Source: Bacillota bacterium | GTDB lineage: Bacteria > Bacillota > UBA4882 > UBA8346 | DNA length: 64,000 bases | NCBI GenBank assembly: GCA_023435225.1 | Contig: JAEYRX010000002.1 | Location: 97,243 to 161,242 of the forward strand | Direction: 5' to 3' | In this document: piece after piece, positions 26,146-34,907 of the stretch | Numbering within the stretch: position 1 is the stretch's first letter | Layout of the letters: every line of letters begins with the position of its first letter | Translations under genes and position numbers: made by a program | Notes under the pieces: model-generated | Database searches by the model: none | The model's input: only the letters and a program-made list of their open reading frames with translations | What the model was told of the DNA's origin: nothing

Positions 26146-26322
26146 TTGCATTGTATACAAGAAATTACTCCGCAAGATCCAGGGTTTGCTGGAGGGAATG
26201 AAAAATATGGAGATTATTGCCCCTCCTTTTTGAGATCAATTCAGCAAATACTTTTTCATACATTTGCATTTGGCTTTAGAAATGCAAATACTGGGGATAA
26301 GAATTTACTTCATCCTATCTGA
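26146..26322 (+). CDS. Possible small protein (58 aa), TTG start
   Basis: A TTG start at 26146 follows a strong AAGGAGG site by eight bases and opens a 58-codon frame (MHCIQEITPQDPGFAGGNEK at the start). The 3' half of the frame runs through the second copy of the 54-base repeat, which argues for caution. No known domain. It is kept because the binding site is far better than expected by chance in this gap. Confidence 0.35.
   Translation: MHCIQEITPQDPGFAGGNEKYGDYCPSFLRSIQQILFHTFAFGFRNANTGDKNLLHPI
26260..26313. repeat. 54-base intergenic repeat, copy 2
   Basis: Matches 8088-8141: ACATTTGCATTTGGCTTT at the left, GATAAGAATTTACTTCAT at the right, same length. It contains the short inverted pair ATTTGCATT/AAATGCAAAT. 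It lies about 50 bases upstream of the patatin gene. Confidence 0.55.
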
Positions 26323-26361
26323 CAAGAACCGATAGCATTTTCATATTAGGGAGTTTTTAAA

Positions 26362-27147
26362 TTGAAAAAATCGAAAATCGGTATTGCCCTTGGTGGCGGT
26401 GGTGCTAAAGGATTTGCCCATTTAGGGGTCTTAAAGGCGTTAGAAGAAAAAGGGATTACTCCTGATGCAGTTTCCGGGGTTAGCGCTGGAGCTATTGTCG
26501 GCGTCTTTATCGCTGCGGGCTTTAAACCCGATGATATCATGGAGCTTATAAAAACCCATAAGTTTATGGATTATGCCAAATTAAGCTTACCGGTTGCCGG
26601 TTTTTTTTCGTTGGAAAATTTTGAGCAAAATATTAAAAAACATTTATTCGGAGAGCACTTTTCAGATCTAAAGCTGCCTTTTTTTGTCGGGGTCTCCAAC
26701 CTGAATACCGGAAACGTAGAATATTTTAATGAAGGAGCTTTGATTCCGGCTATTCAGGCATCTTGCTCAATTCCGGTTCTTTTTTCTCCGGTTAAAATTA
26801 ATGGTTATCTTTATGTGGATGGCGGGTTGCTGGATAATATCCCCTACCGTCCGCTGGTTAAATTATGCGAAAAAGTAATTGCCGTCAATGTATCTCCCGT
26901 TGTCGAAACGAATACAATTGAGAATCTTTTGGATGTGGCAATTAGGACTTTTGAGTTAAGTGTAAGCGTTAATAAAGAATTATTAAAAAATGAATGCGAT
27001 CTATTAATTGAACCATCGGGTTTGGAAAAATACAATATTTTAGACACTTCCCATGCAGAGGAATTATTTGAAATAGGGTATCAGTATTGTAAGAAGATCG
27101 ATAATATTGATAACCTCTTGAAAAAGCCATGGTATAAAATGTTTTAA
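26362..27147 (+). CDS. Patatin-like phospholipase family protein
   Basis: 261 residues with the full patatin signature: oxyanion loop GGGGAKGFAHLGVL, nucleophile Ser in GVSAGA, and the catalytic Asp in DGGLLDNIP. The size and features match the bacterial RssA/YchK-like group of soluble lipid acyl hydrolases. The best start is TTG at 26362, with GGGAG nine bases upstream; there is no suitable ATG. It is followed by a protein of unknown function about 100 bases on. Confidence 0.92.
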   Translation: MKKSKIGIALGGGGAKGFAHLGVLKALEEKGITPDAVSGVSAGAIVGVFIAAGFKPDDIMELIKTHKFMDYAKLSLPVAGFFSLENFEQNIKKHLFGEHFSDLKLPFFVGVSNLNTGNVEYFNEGALIPAIQASCSIPVLFSPVKINGYLYVDGGLLDNIPYRPLVKLCEKVIAVNVSPVVETNTIENLLDVAIRTFELSVSVNKELLKNECDLLIEPSGLEKYNILDTSHAEELFEIGYQYCKKIDNIDNLLKKPWYKMF

Positions 27148-27245
27148 GACAACTCAAACACATTTAAAATTAAGCTAAAAGCATAATGACTTTTATCCCA
27201 ATAACGCATATTTTAAATGGGAGAACTAAAAGGAGGTTACGGACG

Positions 27246-27581
27246 GTGTTTATCGTCGGTGAAGAAATTTTTTTACAAATCGGAGATTTAATTTCCAATG
27301 AAATTAGGAATGAAGTATTCTTAAAATATATGGGAATTGATAAAACCGGTTTAAAAATGAAAGGCCGGTTTCCGGTATACTGGGAAAAGACGGAGAAAGG
27401 ACTTTCCGGGCCGGAGCTTTTTAATAATGAATTTGTGTTTAAGGCAGTCGCAGTTGATTATAACTCTAATCTAATCTGGTTACGGGAGATGCTTACCGAT
27501 CTGCGGAACCAGTTATATCAGTTCGAAAGCAAACAGCAGAATTTTGGACGCTCTAAAGTCGGAATTGTTGGATTAACATGA
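27246..27581 (+). CDS. Protein of unknown function (111 aa), GTG start
   Basis: The GTG at 27246 lies nine bases after AAAGGAGG, which is much better than the ATG 60 bases upstream. The product is soluble, with no signal or membrane segment. Parts such as VGEEIFLQIGDLISNEIRNE and LIWLREMLTDLRNQLYQFES suggest alpha-helical pairing. I recognise no domain. A hairpin follows at 27588 and then MITE copy 3. Confidence 0.6.
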   Translation: MFIVGEEIFLQIGDLISNEIRNEVFLKYMGIDKTGLKMKGRFPVYWEKTEKGLSGPELFNNEFVFKAVAVDYNSNLIWLREMLTDLRNQLYQFESKQQNFGRSKVGIVGLT

Positions 27582-27587
27582 AGTAAA

Positions 27588-27609
27588 AATAACCCCGCCA
27601 GGGGTTATT
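27588..27609. terminator. Hairpin after the 111-aa protein gene
   Basis: Perfect nine-base stem AATAACCCC/GGGGTTATT with loop GCCA; T-rich sequence follows at some distance. Probably a terminator. Confidence 0.6.
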
Positions 27610-27631
27610 GAATTTGATTGAATATTTTTAG

Positions 27632-27729
27632 GGAAGCGCTGATTAATTGAATAAGTGACGATTTTGTGCTTCGCAAAATGCCTAATACCGCATATTTGCT
27701 CGCACAAAATCGGATTAATCAGCGCTTCC
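27632..27729 (-). mobile_element. 98-bp MITE, copy 3
   Basis: Core in the opposite orientation to copies 1, 2 and 4, flanked by perfect TTAG duplications (27628-27631 and 27730-27733). The rest of this gap (27734-28007) is AT-rich with no clear gene. Confidence 0.9.
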
Positions 27730-28007
27730 TTAGATACCGCCAACCAATATTGCTGTTTATTCTTACCAAAAAAACACCGGATGAGTTGGAAATAAAGGAA
27801 ACCTCTATATTATCATTTAATCTATTTCCAAAATTTATGCCTCCTTACAACAAAAACTGGTATAATGTTAACAACTAATAAAGGGTATACTTAGACTTTC
27901 TATTAGGATGAAGAAAATTTTATCCTATATTTGCATTCTTAAATCCGAATGTAAATGAAAAAGTGACTTATCGATGGTTCCTGGGTGGAAATCAGGTGAA
28001 TGATTAA

Positions 28008-29312
28008 ATGGAAAATGGACTATTACTAAAAATACTATTTTTACTTATTCTGATCGGCGTAAATGCCTTTTTTGCCGCTTCGGAGATTGCCATTATTTCA
28101 ATCAACCCTCAAAAAATAAAGAAAAGGGCCGAAGAAGGCGATAAGAAAGCTAATTTGTTGTTTAATCTGACTACTGAACCAAGTAAGTTTTTAGCTACGA
28201 TTCAGATTGGAGTAACCTTGGCCGGTTTAATGGCCAGTGCGGTTGCTGCCGAAAGCTTCTCGGAAAAGTTGGTCGCCTCGCTACAAACAATAGTACCGCT
28301 TGGGTTGCCGGTGATTAAGTTAATCGCCGTTATAGTGATTACTTTAATCTTGTCCTATTTTCAATTGGTGTTGGGAGAGTTGGTACCAAAGCGGCTGGCA
28401 ATGCAAAAGCCGGAACGAATCTCCCAAATAGTTGTTACACCTATTTGTATGCTCTTAAGAGTTTCCGGGCCCTTTGTCAAATTATTAAGTGTCTCCACCA
28501 ATTTTGTAATCAGGATGTTTGGAGTCAATCCGGCCCATCATGAAGAGAAAATCTCCGAGGAAGAGATCCGCTTAATGGTGGAGGTCGGCAGAGAAAAAGG
28601 GGTTATCCAACATACTGAAGAAGAGATGATCAATAATATTTTCGAGTTCGATAACACTTCGGTCTCGGAGGTGATGACTCACCGGACCAATGTAATTGCT
28701 TTGCAGATTGATTCGAGTTTGGACGAAGTAATCAATACTATGGTCAAAGAACAATTCTCCCGGATACCGGTTTATGAAGGGACAATCGACAATATTATCG
28801 GTATTTTACATGTTCAGGACCTGGTTCCGGCGCTCAAAAACAATAAGTCCGGGTTTAACTTAAAAAAAATAATCCGTCCGGCTATTATGGTTCCGACCTC
28901 CAAGATGACCGATGAACTCTTTAAAGAATTACAGCGTAAAAAGAGTCATATGGCGGTAGTGATAGATGAATACGGCGGTACCGCCGGGATAGTCACCATT
29001 GAGGATCTACTGGAAGAGATCGTTGGTAATATCTTTGATGAACATGATGAGGAGATTAAGGAATTTGAAAAGATCGATGAACATACATTTTTAGCCGAAG
29101 GTACGGTTAGTTTGAATGACTTGAATGACCTGCTTGATGTTCAATTACCGGAAAGCGACGACTATGATACTTTAGGTGGCTTTATAACAGGCCAATTAGG
29201 GCGAATCCCCGACGAAGATGAGAAACCTGTTGTTCAATACAAGGGTTATATCTTTCAAGTTGAAAATATCGAAGACCGGCGAATAACTAAGGTTCGCATT
29301 AAAAAGAAGTGA
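28008..29312 (+). CDS. CorC/HlyC family membrane protein (CNNM transporter domain, CBS pair, CorC_HlyC domain)
   Basis: 434 residues in the standard order: an N-terminal DUF21/CNNM domain with about four membrane segments (LLKILFLLILIGVNAFFAASE, VIVITLILSYFQLVLGELVP, given by their ends), two CBS domains (VSEVMTHRTNVIALQ and IIRPAIMVPTSKMTD) and a C-terminal CorC_HlyC domain. Family members are linked to magnesium or cobalt efflux and were once named hemolysins. It is transcribed alone and ends at a shared terminator with the convergent DUF3307 gene. Confidence 0.9.
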   Translation: MENGLLLKILFLLILIGVNAFFAASEIAIISINPQKIKKRAEEGDKKANLLFNLTTEPSKFLATIQIGVTLAGLMASAVAAESFSEKLVASLQTIVPLGLPVIKLIAVIVITLILSYFQLVLGELVPKRLAMQKPERISQIVVTPICMLLRVSGPFVKLLSVSTNFVIRMFGVNPAHHEEKISEEEIRLMVEVGREKGVIQHTEEEMINNIFEFDNTSVSEVMTHRTNVIALQIDSSLDEVINTMVKEQFSRIPVYEGTIDNIIGILHVQDLVPALKNNKSGFNLKKIIRPAIMVPTSKMTDELFKELQRKKSHMAVVIDEYGGTAGIVTIEDLLEEIVGNIFDEHDEEIKEFEKIDEHTFLAEGTVSLNDLNDLLDVQLPESDDYDTLGGFITGQLGRIPDEDEKPVVQYKGYIFQVENIEDRRITKVRIKKK

Positions 29313-29383
29313 AGTATCACAATACTAAAATTAAAAGAAGCCTGTTAATTGTCCCTTAAGTAACAATTATAATTTCAAATAAT

Positions 29384-29417
29384 AAAGGCCGCTCCTTAGA
29401 AGCGACCTTTAAATTTT
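29384..29417. terminator. Bidirectional terminator between convergent genes
   Basis: Ten-base stem with one mismatch, AAAGGCCGCT/AGCGACCTTT, followed by an AT-rich tract with T-runs on both sides. It serves the CorC-like gene and the convergent DUF3307 gene. Confidence 0.75.
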
Positions 29418-29756
29418 TTATTTGATTAAAGTTGCCAAGGCTAATATTAATATATGCCAAGATTGATCCAGTACAGTTTTAAGCCAATCGATGGTTGTGT
29501 TTCCATTAATAACCCGGGACCATACCTCTACAAACTTTCGTTGATCAAGTATGATATGGCTGATGAAAACCAATCCAATGCCCCACCAAGATAACCCGTT
29601 TCCAATCAATCCAAAAACCGCTACTGTTGCGGTATAAACTACTGAATGAACAATTAGGGGGAGAAAATTCTGGGCTTTTTTCTCTGCCATCCAACGGGTC
29701 TGAAATATAAAATCGCCTACCAAATGCCCAACCAACAGCCAATTAAAAAGTTCCAT
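29418..29756 (-). CDS. DUF3307 family membrane protein
   Basis: 112 residues, mostly hydrophobic, with three to four predicted membrane helices (NWLLVGHLVGDFIFQT, LPLIVHSVVYTATVAVFGLI, GIGLVFISHIILDQRKFVEV). The motif HLVGDFIFQTRWMAEKKA and the conserved His in HSVVYT and SHIILD fit DUF3307. The function is unknown. AGGTGAGG nine bases upstream selects the ATG at 29756. Confidence 0.8.
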   Translation of the reverse strand: MELFNWLLVGHLVGDFIFQTRWMAEKKAQNFLPLIVHSVVYTATVAVFGLIGNGLSWWGIGLVFISHIILDQRKFVEVWSRVINGNTTIDWLKTVLDQSWHILILALATLIK

Positions 29757-29771
29757 CGACACCAACCTCAC

Positions 29772-29999
29772 CTTATATAAAACTTAAAGAATGCTATCGA
29801 GGCTTGTCATTCACCCAGCCTTATTATCATACTTTCAGTAGCGGAAGCCGGCGTGGACGATTGCCTAAATCCAAATAATTACCAAATTCCTTTATTATTT
29901 CGGTAAACATACCATTTATCTTTAGAGTTAACTATAAAATTAATTGAGAATAGAGGCAACAGGCGACAGAGAAGAGAAAAAATAAGAACGAGATAAAAA
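29772..29999. other. Intergenic stretch, nothing recognised
   Basis: Gap between the DUF3307 gene start and the terminator of the cNMP-binding gene. It contains a purine-rich patch with GAGGCAACAGGCGACAGA, a word common in dispersed repeats. No gene seen. Confidence 0.4.
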
Positions 30000-30019
30000 A
30001 AGACGCTCAGCGGCGTCTT
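30000..30019 (-). terminator. Terminator of the cNMP-binding protein gene (minus strand)
   Basis: Read on the minus strand: AAGACGC, loop CGCTGA, GCGTCTT and then a run of T. This suits the leftward gene starting at 30637. Confidence 0.8.
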
Positions 30020-30124
30020 CGGTGTTACTGATTATACATTAACTTATACCTACAGTTGGCGGTATAAAGTTGCGAAAAAAGAACCCACTTGTTTTGTAAT
30101 TCTCTGTTAAACTGTTCCCTGTTT

Positions 30125-30637
30125 TTATTCGGGTTTTTCAAAGAATAGTATTTTGTCGGATAAAGTATCCCGTTCATCGACTATTTCTTTATTAGCGGCA
30201 TTAAGTCTGTTCATAAGTCCGTGAACGAAGAGCATAAGCAATTTAACTCCTGTTTTTGGATGGTTTCGAAGAAAAGTAAAAAAGTCATTACGTCCAAATC
30301 TTAATACCTGAACGGTATCATTGGCGATTACATTTGCAGTTCTTTGGCCGTCAGTAAAGATACCGGTTTCTCCAAAGAAATTACCTTCACTGATAGAAGA
30401 GACTTGTATCTCTTTCCCGTTTTCTCCGGTTACAGTTACATTTAAATTACCGCTAACCACAGCATAGAAACAAGAACTAACTTCTCCTTGAACAACAACT
30501 TTTTCTCCATTACGATATTCCAGGATATCAACGATTTTAAGGAGCTGAGCCCGTTCATCATCATCCAGGTACTGGAAGATGGTTGTCTTATGAATTTTAC
30601 TTAATAAATTACGTTCAATTAAGTCAATCTTGCGCAA
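30125..30637 (-). CDS. Cyclic-nucleotide-binding domain protein without DNA-binding domain
   Basis: About 170 residues. The CNB fold is clear: FYAVVSGNLNVTV, and the phosphate-binding cassette EGNFFGETGIFTDGQRTANVIA, where E and R contact the cyclic phosphate. Only a short helical tail follows the cassette, with no helix-turn-helix, so this is a sensor rather than a CRP-type regulator. The start is TTG at 30637, six bases after AGGAGGTG. It is divergent from an operon containing a class III nucleotide cyclase, an obvious candidate source of its ligand. Confidence 0.85.
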   Translation of the reverse strand: MRKIDLIERNLLSKIHKTTIFQYLDDDERAQLLKIVDILEYRNGEKVVVQGEVSSCFYAVVSGNLNVTVTGENGKEIQVSSISEGNFFGETGIFTDGQRTANVIANDTVQVLRFGRNDFFTFLRNHPKTGVKLLMLFVHGLMNRLNAANKEIVDERDTLSDKILFFEKPE

Positions 30638-30651
30638 GTAATGCACCTCCT

Positions 30652-31069
30652 AGAAGTTAATTATATCCGATAGGTTTCAACCGGTAAAGCCTCTTCCGTA
30701 AAAATTCGTGAAAAAAAAATAAAATTCGTTACAAAACTGGTTGAGAATTAAACCTCGATCCGGCAAGTAACTGGAATACCGCAATTTTTTTGCTCAAGTT
30801 TTCGGTGTAAAAAAACAACCCACCTTTTGCTTGGCTAAAAAATTGGCTGGATTGAGTTTATCGACAGCCTCCGGTAAGTCTATATTTATGAAAATCCCTC
30901 ATTAAAAAAAGATTAACAATTTTTCGATATACTGTATCTTTTCTTGCTAAAGAATGCATATTTTGTGTTTGGCTTTATAGAAAAATAATTATGGGATACT
31001 CTGGGTTAAGATTTTAACAAAATAGGCCGATAAAATATTTGAATAAAACTTAGATGGAATGTTTAATTG
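30652..31069. other. Divergent intergenic region
   Basis: Long AT-rich gap between the cNMP-binding gene and the cyclase operon. Some low-similarity repeats of words seen elsewhere (for example TTTGGCTTTATAGAAA near 30969) occur. I find no gene. Confidence 0.4.
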
Positions 31070-31090
31070 TTTAAGCAATATTTGCTTAAA
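31070..31090. promoter_or_regulatory. 21-base palindrome upstream of the cyclase operon
   Basis: TTTAAGCAA-TAT-TTGCTTAAA, perfect nine-base arms with a three-base centre, 39 bases before the first start codon of the operon. There is no T-run after it, so an operator is more likely than a terminator. Confidence 0.6.
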
Positions 31091-31128
31091 AAAATCGAAA
31101 ATAACCGGTTGTTGGGGGCAGAAAACTA

Positions 31129-31809
31129 ATGAAACGACTACTAAGTATCCTGTTGGCTATAATCACTCTGTTTACTTTGGCTACAACAAGCTATGCCGCA
31201 ACTACTCTTTTTCTGGGAAAATCAATCGATGGTAAGGAACGTCTGGAATATAACGATACTCTTACTGCTGATACCGATGGTACTTTAATTGATTTATCTT
31301 ATACTAAACTTCTTAAAATCAGCCTTGAATATGAACCGGGAGAATATGAGATTGATAAAACAAGATGTTCACGTGAAATCTGGTTGCTTCAAGCTGGTTA
31401 TCCACTTATTATTAAAGATGATGATTTCTTATATTTTACAGTCGGTAACTTCAATTATTCTTTATATAAGAGCGATTTTTTAGGAAAAATCAAGTATGAA
31501 ACTAATTTAGCTACGCTTGGGTTTGATTTGGCTGCTACTATTACGGATAAATTCAGTTTTGATTTAGCTATTCAACACTCGATATCCGGTGGAGAATATC
31601 ATTTATATAAAGTAAGCATTATGGATAGTTATAATAAAAATCTACCTGTAGATTTAACTGTCTGTAAATTGCAGCTTCGCTATATTCTCACTGATAACCT
31701 TGGGATAGTTATGAATTGCCGATTTTTACGTTTTGAGGCTAATGATAGTAGTATTCCCATAAGACAAGATGTGAGAAATACTTATATGGGTTTAGTTTAT
31801 CGGTTTTAA
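31129..31809 (+). CDS. Exported small beta-barrel candidate protein
   Basis: 226 residues. A clear signal peptide (LLSILLAIITLFTLATTSYA) is probably cut after residue 23. The mature part consists of alternating polar/hydrophobic stretches of about ten residues separated by turns, and the last residues are YMGLVYRF, ending in Phe as many outer-membrane barrels do. No named domain. A GGGGGCAG site precedes the ATG. It is the first of four co-directional genes that include a membrane nucleotide cyclase. If the cell is diderm, this would be an outer-membrane partner. Confidence 0.65.
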   Translation: MKRLLSILLAIITLFTLATTSYAATTLFLGKSIDGKERLEYNDTLTADTDGTLIDLSYTKLLKISLEYEPGEYEIDKTRCSREIWLLQAGYPLIIKDDDFLYFTVGNFNYSLYKSDFLGKIKYETNLATLGFDLAATITDKFSFDLAIQHSISGGEYHLYKVSIMDSYNKNLPVDLTVCKLQLRYILTDNLGIVMNCRFLRFEANDSSIPIRQDVRNTYMGLVYRF

Positions 31810-31839
31810 TTTCAAAAAAAGTTTATAAGAGAGTGAAAC

Positions 31840-33540
31840 ATGTTACAACATATTTTTGGTAAGAAAATCAATAAAACCAGAATAACTCCATTAACAACTA
31901 AGATTATTCTTATTTTTACTTTATTTATTCTGGTTTCCAACCTCGCCTCCAATTATATCAATTTAACATATAACCGTTCCGGTTTGATTAAATTTATCCG
32001 GGAGCTTTTGATCCGCGACTTAAAAGAGATGTATACCATTTGTAATACTCAATATGAAATATATCAATATAGCAACGATTTAAAAAGCTCAGCCGAGAAT
32101 ATTGAACGGAACGCACTTGATCAATTTAAAAATGACAAGTCGGTTTTCTTAGGAATTAAAGAAAACGGTTCTATTATTTTTCAAGCATCGCACTTAAAGA
32201 AATACCCCCGGTTTTCTGATAAACAAACTCTTTCTTTAATGGATAAAAACCGGAAGAAAGGGATCTTGGAAGGGACTCTACCTTTTCGGTTTAACGGGGA
32301 TGCATATTTCGGACTGTATAAGTATAATACAAAGTGGGGAGTGTACATTCTCCGAGGAGAAGAATACAGTGAATTTTATGCCGAATCAACCCGGATTTTT
32401 CGTTCCATATCGATTATTATTATTCTAATTACTGTAATTACAGCTATTTTAGGTATAATCTTATTGAATAATATAACCCGTTTTATTTCCATAATCACCA
32501 ACCGGATTATGGCGATGACGCAGAATCAGGAACTAGGGATTATTGAGCTAAAAGGCGCTACTAATGATGATGTTACTTTTTTGGGGATGGCTTTTAACTC
32601 ACTCTCTAGTACAATTAATAATTTGTTGTTGATTTTCAGAAAATTTGTTAACCGGGATATCGCTGAAAAGGCTTATGAGGAACACGAAGTACGTCTGGAG
32701 GGAAAACAGATGGACTTGACGATCCTTTTTTCCGATATCAAACGATTTACTTTTATCACCGAAACTCTGGGAACCGATATTATTAAATTACTGAATGTTC
32801 ATTACGATAATACTATTAAAGAGATTTTTAAATATAACGGAATTATTGGTTCTATTATCGGGGATGCCTTACTTGCTGTTTACGGCGTTTTAAATGAATC
32901 AGGTGATAATAAATCATATCAAGCAGTAGTTTCGGCTTATAAAATACAAGAGTTGGCTTCTTCTTTAAGAAATACAATGAAAGAAAAACGGGAGCAGATT
33001 ATCCGGGAAAAAGGGATGTTGACCGAAGCTGAAGAAAAAGTCTATCAAGCAGTATTGATAGAAGTTGGAGTCGGTATTGACGGAGGCATGGTTTTCTATG
33101 GCAATATCGGTTCCCATGAACGGATGACCAATACTGTTATAGGTGATAATGTTAACGCTGCTTCCCGGTTGGAAGGTTTAACCCGTATTTATAACGTACC
33201 GGTTATCATCTCAAGTTACATCAAGGAAGATATAGAAAAAAATGTAGCTAATCATGGACTGATTTTTGTAGAAATTGACACGGTCCAAGTTAAAGGGAAA
33301 ACTATCGGCGCCAAAATCTATTGGCCTATTCCCAAGGAGAGTTACGATAATAGTATCGAATTGCGTACAGCTATTATTAATTTCTGCCAGGGATTGGAAT
33401 TATATTATGCCGGCGACTGGAGAAGCGCCGGTCGGTTATTTAATAATACACCGTTAGCTTTAGCGGAAGTCTTTAAAGAACGGACAGCAACAGAGTGTCC
33501 GGAAAAGTGGGATGGAATATGGAAAATGACAAGCAAATAA
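31840..33540 (+). CDS. Membrane-bound class III adenylate/guanylate cyclase
   Basis: 566 residues. Membrane helices at about 20-42 and 188-210 enclose an extracytoplasmic sensor region of about 145 residues that ends WGVYILRGEEYSEFY. A HAMP-like linker (210-262) leads to the cyclase domain (about 285-480). Metal ligands are D299 (ILFSDIKRF) and D342 (IIGDALLAVYG). The usual adenine-selecting Lys four residues before D342 is Ser338. The NTVIGDNVNAASRLEGL motif is intact. Product, cAMP or cGMP, is therefore uncertain. The end overlaps the next gene's start. Confidence 0.87.
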   Translation: MLQHIFGKKINKTRITPLTTKIILIFTLFILVSNLASNYINLTYNRSGLIKFIRELLIRDLKEMYTICNTQYEIYQYSNDLKSSAENIERNALDQFKNDKSVFLGIKENGSIIFQASHLKKYPRFSDKQTLSLMDKNRKKGILEGTLPFRFNGDAYFGLYKYNTKWGVYILRGEEYSEFYAESTRIFRSISIIIILITVITAILGIILLNNITRFISIITNRIMAMTQNQELGIIELKGATNDDVTFLGMAFNSLSSTINNLLLIFRKFVNRDIAEKAYEEHEVRLEGKQMDLTILFSDIKRFTFITETLGTDIIKLLNVHYDNTIKEIFKYNGIIGSIIGDALLAVYGVLNESGDNKSYQAVVSAYKIQELASSLRNTMKEKREQIIREKGMLTEAEEKVYQAVLIEVGVGIDGGMVFYGNIGSHERMTNTVIGDNVNAASRLEGLTRIYNVPVIISSYIKEDIEKNVANHGLIFVEIDTVQVKGKTIGAKIYWPIPKESYDNSIELRTAIINFCQGLELYYAGDWRSAGRLFNNTPLALAEVFKERTATECPEKWDGIWKMTSK

Positions 33541-34907
33541 AATTAATGCCTTTAGACGAAGTAAAAAAGGTTTTTCTTAGCGATGAGCTTCTAGTTCGTA
33601 ATGCCAAGCCGGAAATTTATTCTTTGCCGGAGGAGTTTGCCAAAAGCAAAAAGAATCGAAATTTCTTTGCTTATGCATTAATCTTATTGTATATCGCTAT
33701 CATTGGAGCCGGTGTTTATCTGATTACTGCCGCCGAAGAAACTAAAAATAAAAGGGTAGAAGTTAATATTGCCGAGTTCCGGCAGTTTAATTTGTTGGAG
33801 TTATTAGCCGAAAAAAAGGAAAATGAAGAGAAATTAACTCAACTTCAACAAGAGCTGGAAAAGTTAAGAGAGGACAGTTTAAAAGAGATTAAAAAATTGT
33901 CACCCAAAGAACAACAAAAAGCAATGGCGGCTCTCAATGAGAAGATGAAGCAGCTCGAAGAGTCTTATCTGCAAAAGATGAAATCTAAAGAAGCAGCAAT
34001 TAAGGAATTGGAAAAATCAATTGCGCGGGAAAAACAACAAATCATAAATGAGTCTAAAGAAACAGAGTCAGCGATTAAAAATTATCAAAATCTAGCTCAA
34101 ATGAAAGAGGTGGAATTGGAAAGATTAACTGCTGATTATGAAGGAAAGACAGCCAGGTTTCAAGCCGAATACCAAACAGAAATCGCCCGTTTAAGAAATG
34201 ATTATGAACAAAAAATGGCCAAACTAAATGCCGACCATAAAACGGAGATTGAAAATTTAAAAAAGGATAACCAGGAATTAATAACAGCTTTAATCTTAAA
34301 ATACAATCCGGTTTATTCCAAAGGCGAGATAGCCGCTGCTCTTAATTCCAAACTTGGTAATAGTTCAAATGGGAGTTTGAATAAATTTTCAAATATCTTA
34401 AATGATGAGAACGTCTATAACGAGCATGAGTTTAGCCAATTACGGAATAAGATTGGAGCTCAAAGAGTTATTATTAATAGTTTGCAAAGTGTTCCTTACA
34501 CTAACTCTGTTCCTCAAGCGTTAAACAGGTTGGAGAGGCTTTCCCAGTCAATCATCGGTGATTATGAAAACATCTGGGGGAGCTTGGTTAACCGGATAAT
34601 GAATAAGAATTCCTATATTAACAGTTACGATTATGCCTTTAATTATCTTACTGCGACCCGGCGGGAAAATGGTTACATTATTGATACGCGCAATCCAAAC
34701 CGTCTAATAGTTTTTATTGACCGTATTTACACTGTTAAAAAAGGAGATATTGCGTATGTTTTTAAGAATGACGAAGAAACACCCAGCGCCAAAATTGAAT
34801 TATACCCCGAAAACGATATGATTACAGCTAGGGCAAAAGTGTTCTTAAAACCAGTCAAAATTACTCCTTTTGATAAAATACTGCTGAAATTAGAGGTGGC
34901 CCAATGA
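33519..34907 (+). CDS. Membrane-anchored coiled-coil protein
   Basis: About 462 residues. A short cytoplasmic N-terminus is followed by one membrane helix (residues about 49-70, AYALILLYIAIIGAGVYLIT). A long charged coiled coil then runs over roughly residues 100-255 with heptad-like repeats (KEQQKAMAALNEKMKQLEES), and the rest is a globular C-terminal domain. The start could be GTG 33495 or ATG 33519; both overlap the cyclase 3' end. I know no family. Its tight coupling with the cyclase suggests that it transmits or receives the same envelope signal. Confidence 0.75.
   Translation: MENDKQIKLMPLDEVKKVFLSDELLVRNAKPEIYSLPEEFAKSKKNRNFFAYALILLYIAIIGAGVYLITAAEETKNKRVEVNIAEFRQFNLLELLAEKKENEEKLTQLQQELEKLREDSLKEIKKLSPKEQQKAMAALNEKMKQLEESYLQKMKSKEAAIKELEKSIAREKQQIINESKETESAIKNYQNLAQMKEVELERLTADYEGKTARFQAEYQTEIARLRNDYEQKMAKLNADHKTEIENLKKDNQELITALILKYNPVYSKGEIAAALNSKLGNSSNGSLNKFSNILNDENVYNEHEFSQLRNKIGAQRVIINSLQSVPYTNSVPQALNRLERLSQSIIGDYENIWGSLVNRIMNKNSYINSYDYAFNYLTATRRENGYIIDTRNPNRLIVFIDRIYTVKKGDIAYVFKNDEETPSAKIELYPENDMITARAKVFLKPVKITPFDKILLKLEVAQ

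Noticed and set aside
27666..27878. Plus-strand frame of 70 codons
   Set aside because: Starts inside MITE copy 3 and has no ribosome binding site.
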